Assembly: GCA_018825965.1 (NCBI GenBank)
Contig: JAHKAA010000039.1
Coordinates: forward strand, 35,772-99,771
Reading direction: 5' to 3'
Source of the DNA: Gammaproteobacteria bacterium
Lineage (GTDB): Bacteria; Pseudomonadota; Gammaproteobacteria; Enterobacterales; Alteromonadaceae
DNA: 64,000 bases
A program made the position numbers and the translations under genes. A model generated the notes under the pieces. That model ran no database searches. It had not been told where the DNA came from and saw only the letters and a program-made list of their open reading frames with translations. Shown piece by piece: positions 43,515 through 52,164 of the stretch; the stretch's first letter is position 1, and each line of letters opens with the position of its first letter.

Positions 43515-45025
43515 CAGCGATAACGTCTGAAGCTTAACAGTCCAACACACAACAGGCTGATGGCAAGCAAAGGCCAGTCGCTCCAGCGGCTGTATAAAGT
43601 GCGGCCTTGTACCAATGGTACTTCAGCTGTTAACACAGCTTCCTCAAACTGTGCTAAACGGCTGAGCTCTTTGCCATCCGCAGTCACCACTGCTGTGATG
43701 CCGTTATTGGTGGCACGAAGCAGCGGGCGGCCTAATTCCAAAGCACGCATCCTGGCTATTTCCAAATGCTGATGAGGGCCAATAGAGGCACCAAACCAGG
43801 CGTCGTTGCTGACGGTGAGCAGAAACTGAGTATTGTCGTTGAAATTGGCAATCATCTGACGTGGAAAGGCAATTTCAAAACACAAAGCGGCCAGCAGTGA
43901 ATAACCATTGGCTTGTAAATTAGGTTGCAGCCAATCACCACGGCTGAATGAACTCATGGGCAGGTTAAACAGCGGTGCTACATACTTCAGTACATCCTGA
44001 AAAGGTACAAATTCGCCAACAGGCAATAAATGATGTTTCTGGTAGCGGTTGCTGGTGCTGTATCTGTAATCGCCGCCAGTGGCTTCTTTGCCAAATTTAC
44101 CCAGCACTATCATGCCGTTATAGGCATCACCGTTTTCTTTGTAATCCAGAATACCTGTGACTACGGCCGTATTGTTTTCTGCCGCCAGCATATCCAGATT
44201 AAATAAATAAGCCAAAGCTAAAGGCTCAAGTTGTGGAATAGCAGCTTCAGGCCAAATCATAATGTCGGCATTCAGATGCGGGCGACTGAGTTCCATATAC
44301 TTACGCATAGTGATGGCTTCCTGATCCGGATCCCAGCGTAAATCCTGCGCTATATTGCCTTGCACTAAGGCTACCTTCACCTGCTCGCCAGTCTCTTGCC
44401 AGCCTTTGATGCTGTTTAATGCAGGGCTGACTATCAATACTATGGCCGCAATAGCAGGCCAGACCCAAAGTTTAGATTGCACAGCTATAGCGACAGAGCC
44501 TGCAACCAACAGCATTAAAAAGCTGATGCCGGTTTCGCCCAGTACAGCTGCCCAGGGGGCCATCCAGCCATCGGTTTGACTGTAACCCACAGACAACCAG
44601 GGGAAACCTGTTAAAAACCAGGAACGGATATTTTCAGCGATAAACCAGCTGGAGGCTAAGACCAATGGAAACCAAAAGTTGCCGCGAAAACGCCAGCTAA
44701 ACCAAATAGCAAGGGCAGGGAAGAGTGCCAGATAACCTATCAGCACCGCCATAATAGCCAGACTGGCAATCAGCGGCATGCCGCCAAAAGTGGCAATACT
44801 GACATGCACCCAACTGACCCCCACACCAAACCAGCCCACACCATAGGCATAACCAAATAAGGCTGCCTGTTTTGGACTTTGAGCCTGCAGCAGGCAATAG
44901 GCCAGAACAGACAAGGTCAGCAGCGGTAACATATGGTAAGTAAAAGGGGCAAAAGCTAAGGTATTTAATGCACCCAGCCCTGCTAAAAGCAGGGCTGGAA
45001 ACCAGGAGGTTTTTGACAACAGCAA
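43502..45025 (-). CDS. lnt: Apolipoprotein N-acyltransferase Lnt
   Basis: Inner-membrane nitrilase-superfamily enzyme that adds the third acyl chain to lipoproteins. 507 residues (E. coli 512), with about seven N-terminal hydrophobic segments before the catalytic domain. Catalytic features are Glu in MIWPEAAIPQ, Lys in the loop near HHLLPVGEFVPF and Cys in AALCFEIAFP. The start is TTG at 45025, with AGAAGGA seven bases upstream inside the end of corC. Required for the many lipoproteins in this window. Confidence 0.96.
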   Translation of the reverse strand: MLLSKTSWFPALLLAGLGALNTLAFAPFTYHMLPLLTLSVLAYCLLQAQSPKQAALFGYAYGVGWFGVGVSWVHVSIATFGGMPLIASLAIMAVLIGYLALFPALAIWFSWRFRGNFWFPLVLASSWFIAENIRSWFLTGFPWLSVGYSQTDGWMAPWAAVLGETGISFLMLLVAGSVAIAVQSKLWVWPAIAAIVLIVSPALNSIKGWQETGEQVKVALVQGNIAQDLRWDPDQEAITMRKYMELSRPHLNADIMIWPEAAIPQLEPLALAYLFNLDMLAAENNTAVVTGILDYKENGDAYNGMIVLGKFGKEATGGDYRYSTSNRYQKHHLLPVGEFVPFQDVLKYVAPLFNLPMSSFSRGDWLQPNLQANGYSLLAALCFEIAFPRQMIANFNDNTQFLLTVSNDAWFGASIGPHQHLEIARMRALELGRPLLRATNNGITAVVTADGKELSRLAQFEEAVLTAEVPLVQGRTLYSRWSDWPLLAISLLCVGLLSFRRYRWGQS

Positions 45026-45028
45026 AAG

Positions 45029-45907
45029 TTAGTCCTTCTGTAGCGCTGTAGTTTCTGTGGCAGTTTTAGCACGAATGACCTGCAACTGCACCAGACGTCT
45101 GCTATTGGCTTTGCTGACTTTAAAGGTCAGATTTTGCAGTTCAATGGTTTCACCTTTTTCCGGCATATGGCCAAAGGCATGCAACACAATGCCGCCTATA
45201 GTACCGGCCTCTTCTTCATCGAAACTGGTGCCGAAACTTTCATTAAACTCATCTACAGGTGTTAAAGCGCTGACCTGATAGACATGGCTGGCCATTTTTT
45301 TGATATCCACATCTTCTTCATCGTCGTGTTCGTCTTCTATTTCACCGACAATTTGTTCAAGGATATCTTCAATAGTAATCAAACCTGACACGCCACCGTA
45401 TTCATCGACCACTATGGCCATATGGTAACGTTTCTGGCGGAACTCTTTGAGTAAGGCGTCCACTCTTTTACTTTCAGGGATAATGACAGCAGGGCGTAAT
45501 AAATCGCGCAGACTCCATTCGGTATTGCCTTGTAAGCTGTGCTGAAGTAAGTCTTTCACCAGCAAAATGCCTTCGATATGGTCTTTGTCTTCGTTGACCA
45601 CAGGGTAGCGGCTGTGGTTGTTTTCCAGCAGCAGCGGCATCATTTGTTCAAGGGACTGGTCAATGTTAATGGTCGCCATTTGCGAACGTGGCACCATAAT
45701 GTCACGGGCGCGCATTTTGGAGACATCCAAAACACCCTGCAACATACTGTGAGTATCGTTATCAATCAGCTTACGCATCGCAGCTTCGTTGATCACTTCA
45801 ACCAGATCAGATAAATCTTGTGGTTCTGCGGTAAAAATCGCGGCTATACGCTCCAGCCATGATTTGGCGGCAGAACCCCGACTAGAGTGGGAATGGTCGT
45901 CACCCAT
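45029..45907 (-). CDS. corC: CorC/YbeX CBS-domain protein
   Basis: Cytosolic protein of 292 residues (same as E. coli YbeX/CorC), with tandem CBS domains ([10 protein letters not shown] and [21 protein letters not shown]) and a C-terminal CorC/HlyC transporter-associated domain. Linked to magnesium and cobalt efflux and to ribosome metabolism. Upstream of lnt with three bases between, as in E. coli. Confidence 0.95.
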   Translation of the reverse strand: MGDDHSHSSRGSAAKSWLERIAAIFTAEPQDLSDLVEVINEAAMRKLIDNDTHSMLQGVLDVSKMRARDIMVPRSQMATINIDQSLEQMMPLLLENNHSRYPVVNEDKDHIEGILLVKDLLQHSLQGNTEWSLRDLLRPAVIIPESKRVDALLKEFRQKRYHMAIVVDEYGGVSGLITIEDILEQIVGEIEDEHDDEEDVDIKKMASHVYQVSALTPVDEFNESFGTSFDEEEAGTIGGIVLHAFGHMPEKGETIELQNLTFKVSKANSRRLVQLQVIRAKTATETTALQKD

Positions 45908-45982
45908 GAGTGAACTTAAGCTCCAAGTAATTAAAAAGACAATGCCCGCAATAATGGGGGCGATTAAGAAACAAAATAACAG

Positions 45983-46444
45983 TTAATCTTCTAAAACATA
46001 AGGGTTCTTTATACCCAGTTGCTGCAAAATCAGAATTTCTTCTGCTTCCATCTGCTCTGCATCTGCGTCATTTATATGGTCAAAGCCTAATAAATGCAAG
46101 CAGCCATGCACCACCATATGAGCCCAGTGATGATCTAATTCTTTGCCTTGCTCAGCCGCTTCCGCTGCCACTACCTGAGCACAAATGACTAAATCACCTA
46201 ATAATGGCAATTCTTCCACACCTGGTGGCAGCTCAAAAGGGAAACTCAGCACGTTAGTGGGTTTATCTTTTTCACGGTAATCAAAGTTTAATTGCTGACT
46301 TTCTGCTTCATCCACAATACGTACTGTGACTTCTGCTATCTCCTGAAAAGGCAGAATAGCGGCTTCCAGCCAGTGCTGAAATTGGGCTTCGGATGGAAGG
46401 TTTGGCGCTTCGCTTGCCAGCTGTAAATCCAGGGTAATACTCAT
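45983..46444 (-). CDS. ybeY: Endoribonuclease YbeY
   Basis: Metal-dependent RNase in 16S rRNA maturation and 70S ribosome quality control. 153 residues. The zinc-binding [11 protein letters not shown] motif is at residues near 115-125. ATG at 46444 follows the ybeZ stop closely (four bases). Part of the miaB-ybeZ-ybeY-corC-lnt unit. Confidence 0.96.
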   Translation of the reverse strand: MSITLDLQLASEAPNLPSEAQFQHWLEAAILPFQEIAEVTVRIVDEAESQQLNFDYREKDKPTNVLSFPFELPPGVEELPLLGDLVICAQVVAAEAAEQGKELDHHWAHMVVHGCLHLLGFDHINDADAEQMEAEEILILQQLGIKNPYVLED

Positions 46445-46447
46445 GTT

Positions 46448-47488
46448 TTATGCTTTACTCGTGTTGGCTGCATCTTTAGCGGCTTGCTTTGCTTCTTCCT
46501 GGGCCTCCAGCTTTTTCTGTTCAAAAGCTTCGTACGCCATCACAATTTTTTGCACCACAGGGTGACGGACCACATCTTTGGCTTTAAAGAAGTTAAAGCT
46601 CAGATCCGGTACTTCGGACAACACATCCATCGCATGTTTTAAGCCTGAGTACTGGCCTCGTGGCAAATCCACCTGGGTGATATCGCCTGTGATCACCGCT
46701 TTGGCATTAAAACCAATACGGGTCAGGAACATCTTCATTTGTTCAACAGTGGTGTTCTGGCTTTCATCCAGAATAATAAAAGCATCACTTAAAGTACGGC
46801 CACGCATATAAGCCAGAGGCGCTATTTCAATCACTCCACGCTCTAAGTACTTTTCCACTTTTTCAAAACCTAACATTTCAAATAAAGCATCGTACAAAGG
46901 CCGTAAATAAGGGTCGACTTTCTGCGCTAAATCGCCGGGTAAAAAACCAAGCTTTTCACCGGCTTCTACTGCAGGGCGGGTCAGCACTATACGGCGCACT
47001 TCACCTTTTTCCAGCGAGTCTACAGCACAAGCCACAGCTAAATAAGTTTTGCCTGTACCAGCAGGGCCGATACCAAAAGTCACGTCGTGGCGCTGGATAT
47101 TACGTACATACGCACTTTGATTGGCATTGCGGCCTTTGACAGCACCTTTTTTGGTTTTAATGCTGACCTGTTCTTCATCAAACTGCTGCTCTGTGGGTTC
47201 CTGCTGTTGTTGCTGGATCACCAGATGCACCTGCTCCGGGCTTAAAGGCACAGCTTTGCCCTGGGCATTGACGGTTTCGCCATACAGAGATTCGATGATT
47301 TGTTTGACCGGCTCAAGTTGTTCAGTTAAGCCAACTAAACGCAACTGGTTATCGCGGTAGGACACCTGCACACGGTAACGGCGTTCAATCTGACGTAAGT
47401 TATCGTCAAAGGGGCCCCATAAAAAAGCCAGACGCTGAGGTTCAAAAGGGGAGAGAGAAAATTCTAAACTGGTTATTGGCGTATCCAA
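46448..47488 (-). CDS. ybeZ: PhoH-like ATPase YbeZ
   Basis: PhoH-family NTPase of 346 residues that works with YbeY. Walker A is GPAGTGKTYLA and Walker B is in AFIILDESQNTT. The only available start in frame after an upstream stop is TTG at 47488, which gives the expected length and N-terminus (ATG at 47501 is out of frame). Start choice is therefore forced, though the ribosome binding site is weak. Confidence 0.94.
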   Translation of the reverse strand: MDTPITSLEFSLSPFEPQRLAFLWGPFDDNLRQIERRYRVQVSYRDNQLRLVGLTEQLEPVKQIIESLYGETVNAQGKAVPLSPEQVHLVIQQQQQEPTEQQFDEEQVSIKTKKGAVKGRNANQSAYVRNIQRHDVTFGIGPAGTGKTYLAVACAVDSLEKGEVRRIVLTRPAVEAGEKLGFLPGDLAQKVDPYLRPLYDALFEMLGFEKVEKYLERGVIEIAPLAYMRGRTLSDAFIILDESQNTTVEQMKMFLTRIGFNAKAVITGDITQVDLPRGQYSGLKHAMDVLSEVPDLSFNFFKAKDVVRHPVVQKIVMAYEAFEQKKLEAQEEAKQAAKDAANTSKA

Positions 47489-47509
47489 TGCTTTGTCTCA
47501 TATTAAATC

Positions 47510-47546
47510 GCATGCTGAGGCTGATTGTTTGTTGGCCTCAGCATGC
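47510..47546. repeat. 12-bp inverted repeat between miaB and ybeZ
   Basis: GCATGCTGAGGC (47510-47521) and GCCTCAGCATGC (47535-47546) form a stem with a 13-base loop in the short gap between two co-oriented genes. It has no clear T tract on the minus strand, so it may be an mRNA-processing or attenuation hairpin rather than a full terminator. Confidence 0.65.
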
Positions 47547-47554
47547 TGTTTTAA

Positions 47555-48982
47555 CTAAGGAGTAAAAGTCGCCACTCCCAATTCGTCTGTTTTTGCCGCT
47601 TTAGCCGCCAGAATTTGTTGTGGCGATACGTCGCGGCGTAAATCCATCTCTTTTTCAGTGCGGATCACTTTACCTTTTAATGAGTTGGTAAAGACATCAG
47701 TCACTAAAATATCTACAAACTGGCCAATCATATCGGGTGAGCCTTCAAAGTTCACCACACGATTGTTTTCTGTACGTCCGGTCAGCTCCATAATGTCTTT
47801 TTTCGACGGGCCTTCCACCAGAATACGTTGTTCAGTGCCGAGCATAGCACGGGCAATTTGTAATGACTGCTGGTTAATACGGTCTTGCAGTACATACAGA
47901 CGTTGTTTTTTTTCATCTTCCGACACATCGTCCGGTAAATCAGCAGCAGGAGTACCAGGGCGGGCGCTGTAAATAAAGCTGAAGCTCATATCAAAGTTCA
48001 TGGCTTTGATTAAATCCATAGTGGCTTCAAAGTCTTCTGTGGTCTCACCTGGGAAGCCGATAATAAAATCAGACGACATACATAAGTTAGGCCGCACTTT
48101 TTTCAGCGCACGGATTTTCGATTTGTACTCTATCGCCGTATGGTTACGTTTCATCAGCGCCAGAATGCGGTCTGAACCTGATTGCACCGGTAAATGCAGA
48201 TGATCTACCAGCTCAGGCACATCACGGTACACTTCGATAATATCATCTGTAAATTCAACAGGATGCGATGTGGTGTAACGAATACGGTCAATGCCATCAA
48301 TAGCAGCAACTAAACGCAATAACTCAGAGAAATGGCAGATTTCGCCATCAAAAGTTTCACCACGGTAGGCGTTCACGTTTTGACCCAAGAGGTTCACTTC
48401 ACGTACACCTTGTTCAGCCAACTGAGCAATTTCCAGCAGTACATCATCCAGTGGACGGCTGACTTCTTCACCACGGGTGTAAGGCACCACGCAGAACGTA
48501 CAGTACTTAGAACAGCCTTCCATAATGGATACGAAAGCCGTTGGGCCATCGGCTTTTGGCTCTGGCATACGGTCAAACTTCTCGATTTCCGGGAAGGATA
48601 CGTCGACCACTGGTGATTTGTTGCCATGCACTGAGTTAATCATCTCAGGCAAACGGTGCAGAGTTTGTGGTCCGAATACGATATCGACATAAGGCGCACG
48701 CTCACGAATGGCTTTGCCTTCCTGCGACGCCACACAACCACCGACCGCAATAATCAGATTTGGGTTTTTCTTTTTCAGCGGACGCCAGCGACCTAACTGA
48801 TGGAATACCTTCTCCTGAGCCTTCTCACGAATAGAGCAGGTGTTCAGCAGGATCACGTCCGCTTCAGCAGCATCTTCAGTCAGAGTGTAGCCATGAGTTG
48901 CATCCAGCAGGTCTGCCATTTTGGATGAATCGTATTCGTTCATCTGGCAGCCCCAGGTCTTAATGTGCAGCTTTTTGCCCAT
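47555..48982 (-). CDS. miaB: tRNA-2-methylthio-N6-dimethylallyladenosine synthase MiaB
   Basis: Radical-SAM methylthiotransferase modifying A37 of tRNAs that read UNN codons. ATG 48982 gives 475 residues (E. coli 474); the frame opens further upstream but lacks homology. UPF0004 domain with [12 protein letters not shown], the conserved [11 protein letters not shown], radical-SAM motif [12 protein letters not shown] and a C-terminal TRAM domain ([20 protein letters not shown]). First gene of the lnt cluster on the minus strand, divergent from the borosin operon. Confidence 0.97.
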   Translation of the reverse strand: MGKKLHIKTWGCQMNEYDSSKMADLLDATHGYTLTEDAAEADVILLNTCSIREKAQEKVFHQLGRWRPLKKKNPNLIIAVGGCVASQEGKAIRERAPYVDIVFGPQTLHRLPEMINSVHGNKSPVVDVSFPEIEKFDRMPEPKADGPTAFVSIMEGCSKYCTFCVVPYTRGEEVSRPLDDVLLEIAQLAEQGVREVNLLGQNVNAYRGETFDGEICHFSELLRLVAAIDGIDRIRYTTSHPVEFTDDIIEVYRDVPELVDHLHLPVQSGSDRILALMKRNHTAIEYKSKIRALKKVRPNLCMSSDFIIGFPGETTEDFEATMDLIKAMNFDMSFSFIYSARPGTPAADLPDDVSEDEKKQRLYVLQDRINQQSLQIARAMLGTEQRILVEGPSKKDIMELTGRTENNRVVNFEGSPDMIGQFVDILVTDVFTNSLKGKVIRTEKEMDLRRDVSPQQILAAKAAKTDELGVATFTP

Positions 48983-49129
48983 TTGTGTTGTAGCCCGTAA
49001 AAAAGTTAACGCCAAGAAAAAGGACGCGCATTTTATCCTAGTAAGGCCTGAAGTGCCAGCAGTGGATCGGTGTGCGGCCGATTTGTTCATAGGCTAGCTG
49101 CTGATAAAGAAAAGACTTTAGAGAAAAGC

Positions 49130-49158
49130 TTGTTCGATGTTCTAGTTCGCAATAGAGT
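49130..49158 (+). promoter_or_regulatory. Candidate promoter of the borosin operon
   Basis: TTGTTC (49130-49135) and TAGAGT (49153-49158) are 17 bases apart, 44 bases before the aspartic-protease start. The hexamers are imperfect, so this is tentative. No other promoter-like pair was seen within the tightly packed genes downstream. Confidence 0.4.
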
Positions 49159-49202
49159 AGATTTTTCTTATTCAACCAAAGTTGTAATTCATCCATGGTG
49201 TT

Positions 49203-50462
49203 ATGCAATTGAAGACAACGATCCTCCCTATTTCAATGGCCTACGCCGAAGGTGGTTATACAGCAGCTGTTGCTGTCGGCAGCCCTGAGGTCCGGGTAAA
49301 TTTGTTGCTTGATACAGGATCCAGTGCTTTGGCTGTGCGACAAAGTTGTTATCAGCCGGCGCAAGACCAGCAGGTGCAACTAAGCGCTGATATTCAACTG
49401 ATGAGTTATGGCGCTGGAGGTTGGGCAGGCAGTCTGGTGAGTACTCAGCTGGCTGTGGGGCATTCGTCCGACCAACAGTTGGCGGCCAAAGCTGAACTGA
49501 CTGTGATAGTGGATGAACCCAGCCATAACTTTTATCAGGCTGATGGCATTTGGGGGCTGGCTTATGCGGAATTGGACTCTGTATATCAGGCAGAGCAGTT
49601 TTTGCAGCAGCATCAGGTTTCACCTGCCTTGTCATGGCCCTGGCCAGAGCTGCTGAGGTCCTCTGCGTCGCTCGACACTTTGCGTCAGCAACTGGAAAAC
49701 TGTCCGCGCCGCACTGTACAGCCTTTATTTGATGCCTTACAACAGCAGAATGCACTGAAAAATAGTTTTGCTCTGCTTACCAGGCGGGCTGTGTATCACC
49801 ACAGTGGCAATACTGCGACTTCTGAAGCCGATAAATTAGACCCGCTCAATCAGGGGCTGCTGGTACTGGGTGACGCTGAACTTTGCACTGATTTATACGA
49901 AGAGCCTTTGCAGTCCATCAGCCTGGTGCACGACAAGTACTACAACACTGAATTGTTGAGTATTCAACTGGAGGGTTTTGCCGCTTTTGCTGTACCAGCT
50001 TTGGCACCGCAGGATCAGGCGGCTTATGGCAGTAATAGTATCTTTGATTCAGGTTCGAGTTTTCTTATTCTGGAGCAGAGTTGTTACCAGTATTTAATCC
50101 AAAGTTTTTGCAGTGTTAACCCGTTATTTGGTGAGCAGATCAATAAGGCGCTTGACGCCAGAAATAATATGCAGGGTTTGCCGCTAGAACAGTTGCAACT
50201 CTCTGACTGGCCAGATATTTTACTAACGCTCAGAGGGAGCGATTGTCATCAATCTGACGTGATTTTGCGGCTAAAATCCAGCGAGTATTGGCAACTAAAT
50301 GCGCCTACAGAGGGCCTGGCCATGTTTTTACTGGCCAGCCAGTTAGCTGGCTGGGCCAGTCAAAGTATTTTGGGTTTGCCGGTGATGAATAATAAATATT
50401 GTATTTTTGACCGAGCTGCCGATAACGGCATGGGCGTGATTAAAGTGGCAAAGGCAAGATGA
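49203..50462 (+). CDS. Pepsin-like aspartic protease (family A1)
   Basis: Two-lobed aspartic protease of 419 residues. Lobe 1 has D37-T-G-S (LLLDTGSSALAV) and a flap tyrosine Y69 in MSYGAGGW, aligning with pepsin's YGTGS flap. Lobe 2 has D282-S-G-S (SIFDSGSSFLIL). Pepsin-type enzymes are rare in bacteria; shewasins from Shewanella are the known examples. There is no obvious signal peptide or propeptide, so it is likely cytoplasmic. The ATG at 49203 lacks a clear ribosome binding site. It is the first gene of the borosin operon and overlaps the next gene (ATGA), making it a candidate leader-peptide protease. Confidence 0.88.
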   Translation: MQLKTTILPISMAYAEGGYTAAVAVGSPEVRVNLLLDTGSSALAVRQSCYQPAQDQQVQLSADIQLMSYGAGGWAGSLVSTQLAVGHSSDQQLAAKAELTVIVDEPSHNFYQADGIWGLAYAELDSVYQAEQFLQQHQVSPALSWPWPELLRSSASLDTLRQQLENCPRRTVQPLFDALQQQNALKNSFALLTRRAVYHHSGNTATSEADKLDPLNQGLLVLGDAELCTDLYEEPLQSISLVHDKYYNTELLSIQLEGFAAFAVPALAPQDQAAYGSNSIFDSGSSFLILEQSCYQYLIQSFCSVNPLFGEQINKALDARNNMQGLPLEQLQLSDWPDILLTLRGSDCHQSDVILRLKSSEYWQLNAPTEGLAMFLLASQLAGWASQSILGLPVMNNKYCIFDRAADNGMGVIKVAKAR

Positions 50463-51007
50463 AACTGGAGCAGCGGCTAATTACCAATGGCGTGATCCAG
50501 TTAGTGCCTCTGCAAACCCGACATCAGGATTTATTCGTTACTTTGTATAGTAACGAGAAAATCATGCGTCAGATCGCCGAACCTTTATCGCCATGTGTAG
50601 CACAGAGGACCTTTGCAAAGGCGATCAATAATACTGGCGAAACTCGCCGACATTACTATTGGGTCATTCAGAATACGCAAGGGGCTGACAGCGGTATAGC
50701 TGCTCTGATCATGTTGCCGGATAACACAGCCGAGGTTGGTGTGATGTTATTGCCAAAGTTTTCCAGGCAGGGGTTGCCTCTTCAGGTTGGGGTCTGTTTA
50801 TTTAGTTACGCATTTGAATTTAGTTCAATTGAGCGAATAGTCGTGATGCATAAAGCGGGTAACCTGCCTCTGCCTCCTGTTTTGCGTGAGCTCTCTATGC
50901 AATGCAGTGTCAACGAAGGTGAACTCTGTTCTTGGTATTTGCCGCGACACCTATGGTATGAGGCGAGAACTCATGCCCCTTATTCAGATATTAAGTTGAC
51001 TGATTAG
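50459..51007 (+). CDS. GNAT-like protein in the borosin operon
   Basis: Protein of 182 residues resembling RimJ/RimL-type GNAT acetyltransferases at its N-terminus (LVPLQTRHQDLFVTLYSNEKIM) with VGVMLLPKFSRQGLPLQVG where the acetyl-CoA loop is expected. The canonical Q/RxxGxG/A loop is only loosely kept. It may act on the peptide product or be a degenerate relative. Overlaps the protease gene at its start (ATGA) and ends inside the start context of the methyltransferase gene. Confidence 0.65.
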   Translation: MKLEQRLITNGVIQLVPLQTRHQDLFVTLYSNEKIMRQIAEPLSPCVAQRTFAKAINNTGETRRHYYWVIQNTQGADSGIAALIMLPDNTAEVGVMLLPKFSRQGLPLQVGVCLFSYAFEFSSIERIVVMHKAGNLPLPPVLRELSMQCSVNEGELCSWYLPRHLWYEARTHAPYSDIKLTD

Positions 51008-51009
51008 TG

Positions 51010-51795
51010 ATGAATTCAAAAAAAGGCAGTTTAGTTTGTGTAGGTACAGGTATGACGATGGCTTCTCATATCACACCTTTAAGCCAAAGTTATATAGAAC
51101 AAGCCGATGTGGTTTTTTCACTGATGTCGCATGGCGTGGTGGAAAAATGGCTGGAGGCCATGCACCCTGATGTGCACAGCCTGCAGCGCTATTATTCTGA
51201 AGGACAGGATAGAAAAATCAGTTATCGTCAGATGGTGGATGCCATGCTGGCTGAAGTGCGTTTAGGTAAAAAGGTTGTAGGGGCTTTTTATGGTCACCCT
51301 GGAGTTTTTGCCTGGGTGCCGCATAAAGCTATTGCAGAGGCTAGGCAACAAGGCTACAAAGCTCATATGGAACCTGGGGTTTCAGCCGAGGACTGTTTAT
51401 TTGCCGATTTAGCCATTGATCCGGGGCGTTATGGTTGTCAGAACTTTGAAACCACTCAGTTGATGATTTATCAACGTAGGATTGATCCAAGCGCGTATTT
51501 GATTTTATGGCAAGCCGGAGTCGCAGGCGATTTAACCACAGCCCGTTTTCATACCAATAAACAGCGCTTGGCTTTATTGGTCGAGCTTTTGTCTGAGCAT
51601 TACCCGGCAAGTCATCCGGTTATTTTGTACGAGGCCTGCACTTTGCCTGTGGGCGAGCCAAGAATGCAGCAGATTGGCTTGGTTGAATTGCCCGATGCAG
51701 ATATTTATTTGCATACAACGCTGGTGTTGCCACCGGCAGAAAAGCTGAAACCTAACCTGATTATGCAGGAAAAATTAGCTGCTTTGCAGCTTTAA
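51010..51795 (+). CDS. Borosin-type alpha-N-methyltransferase (SonM-like, tetrapyrrole methylase fold)
   Basis: SAM-dependent enzyme of 261 residues with tetrapyrrole-methylase features: VCVGTGMTMASHITPLS at the N-terminus and GHPGVFAW in the SAM site. After YYSEGQDRKISYRQ the residues Y62, R68 and Y72 keep exactly the spacing of OphMA Y66, R72 and Y76, which catalyse peptide backbone amide N-methylation. No precobalamin or siroheme genes are nearby; a precursor peptide gene lies 87 bases downstream. Start ATG 51010 follows the GNAT stop directly; GTG 51007 overlaps it. Split-borosin identity is inferred from residues and context. Confidence 0.9.
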   Translation: MNSKKGSLVCVGTGMTMASHITPLSQSYIEQADVVFSLMSHGVVEKWLEAMHPDVHSLQRYYSEGQDRKISYRQMVDAMLAEVRLGKKVVGAFYGHPGVFAWVPHKAIAEARQQGYKAHMEPGVSAEDCLFADLAIDPGRYGCQNFETTQLMIYQRRIDPSAYLILWQAGVAGDLTTARFHTNKQRLALLVELLSEHYPASHPVILYEACTLPVGEPRMQQIGLVELPDADIYLHTTLVLPPAEKLKPNLIMQEKLAALQL

Positions 51796-51805
51796 TAAAT
51801 GAAAC

Positions 51806-51856
51806 TTGAGCTCGCTCAAACTGGAACGCTGAATTCGATAGCAAATACGGCTATCG
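51806..51856 (+). promoter_or_regulatory. Two small hairpins upstream of the borosin precursor gene
   Basis: TTGAG-CTCG-CTCAA (51806-51819) and CGATAGC-AAATACG-GCTATCG (51836-51856) lie in the 87-base gap between the methyltransferase stop and the precursor start. The second is a 7-bp perfect stem. They may cause partial termination, mRNA processing or stabilisation, so that precursor and enzyme are made in different amounts. Inference only. Confidence 0.5.
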
Positions 51857-51882
51857 TGTTAACAACAAAAAAGGAAAAACCT

Positions 51883-52164
51883 ATGAGTAATTTACTGAGT
51901 TTTATTACCAGTTTTGGTTCAAGCGCACAATTGCGCTCATTAAGCCCTGAACAGCTGCGTGAGCGTATGGAACAACAAGGTCTTAGCTCAGAGGAAATCA
52001 GCGTGATTTTGTCTGGCGATCGTGCGGCTATTGCCACTATGGTCAAAACAAGCGGTGATATTGTTTGTTGTATTCTTCCTGATAAGCCGGATGATAAAGA
52101 GCCTGATGACGAAGACGAAGAAGAAAAAGATCAAAAACCACAAAGCGTAAGAGTCGCAGTGTAG
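51883..52164 (+). CDS. Borosin precursor peptide (SonA-like)
   Basis: Peptide of 93 residues. Residues 1-55 form a helical borosin-binding leader (MSNLLSFITSFG..., with an LRERMEQQGLSSEEISVILSG core, resembling SonA), followed by the short hydrophobic segment GDIVCCILP (58-66), the likely methylated core, then an acidic tail (DDKEPDDEDEEE) and a short SVRVAV end. ATG 51883 is placed by AAGGAAAAA upstream; the frame is open further up but outside the ribosome-binding context. The stop shares a base with the next start. N-methylation sites predicted within residues 60-65 are inference. Confidence 0.85.
   Translation: MSNLLSFITSFGSSAQLRSLSPEQLRERMEQQGLSSEEISVILSGDRAAIATMVKTSGDIVCCILPDKPDDKEPDDEDEEEKDQKPQSVRVAV

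Noticed and set aside
49228..49755. Minus-strand 175-codon frame
   Set aside because: Lies fully antisense to the aspartic protease gene, whose catalytic motifs are intact.
51010..51795. Reading the tetrapyrrole-methylase-like gene as a cobalamin or siroheme enzyme
   Set aside because: Catalytic Tyr/Arg/Tyr spacing, adjacent precursor gene and missing tetrapyrrole genes favour a borosin methyltransferase.
51799..51882. Upstream extension of the borosin precursor frame
   Set aside because: No ribosome binding site before 51799; the AAGGA-preceded ATG at 51883 fits the SonA-like start.
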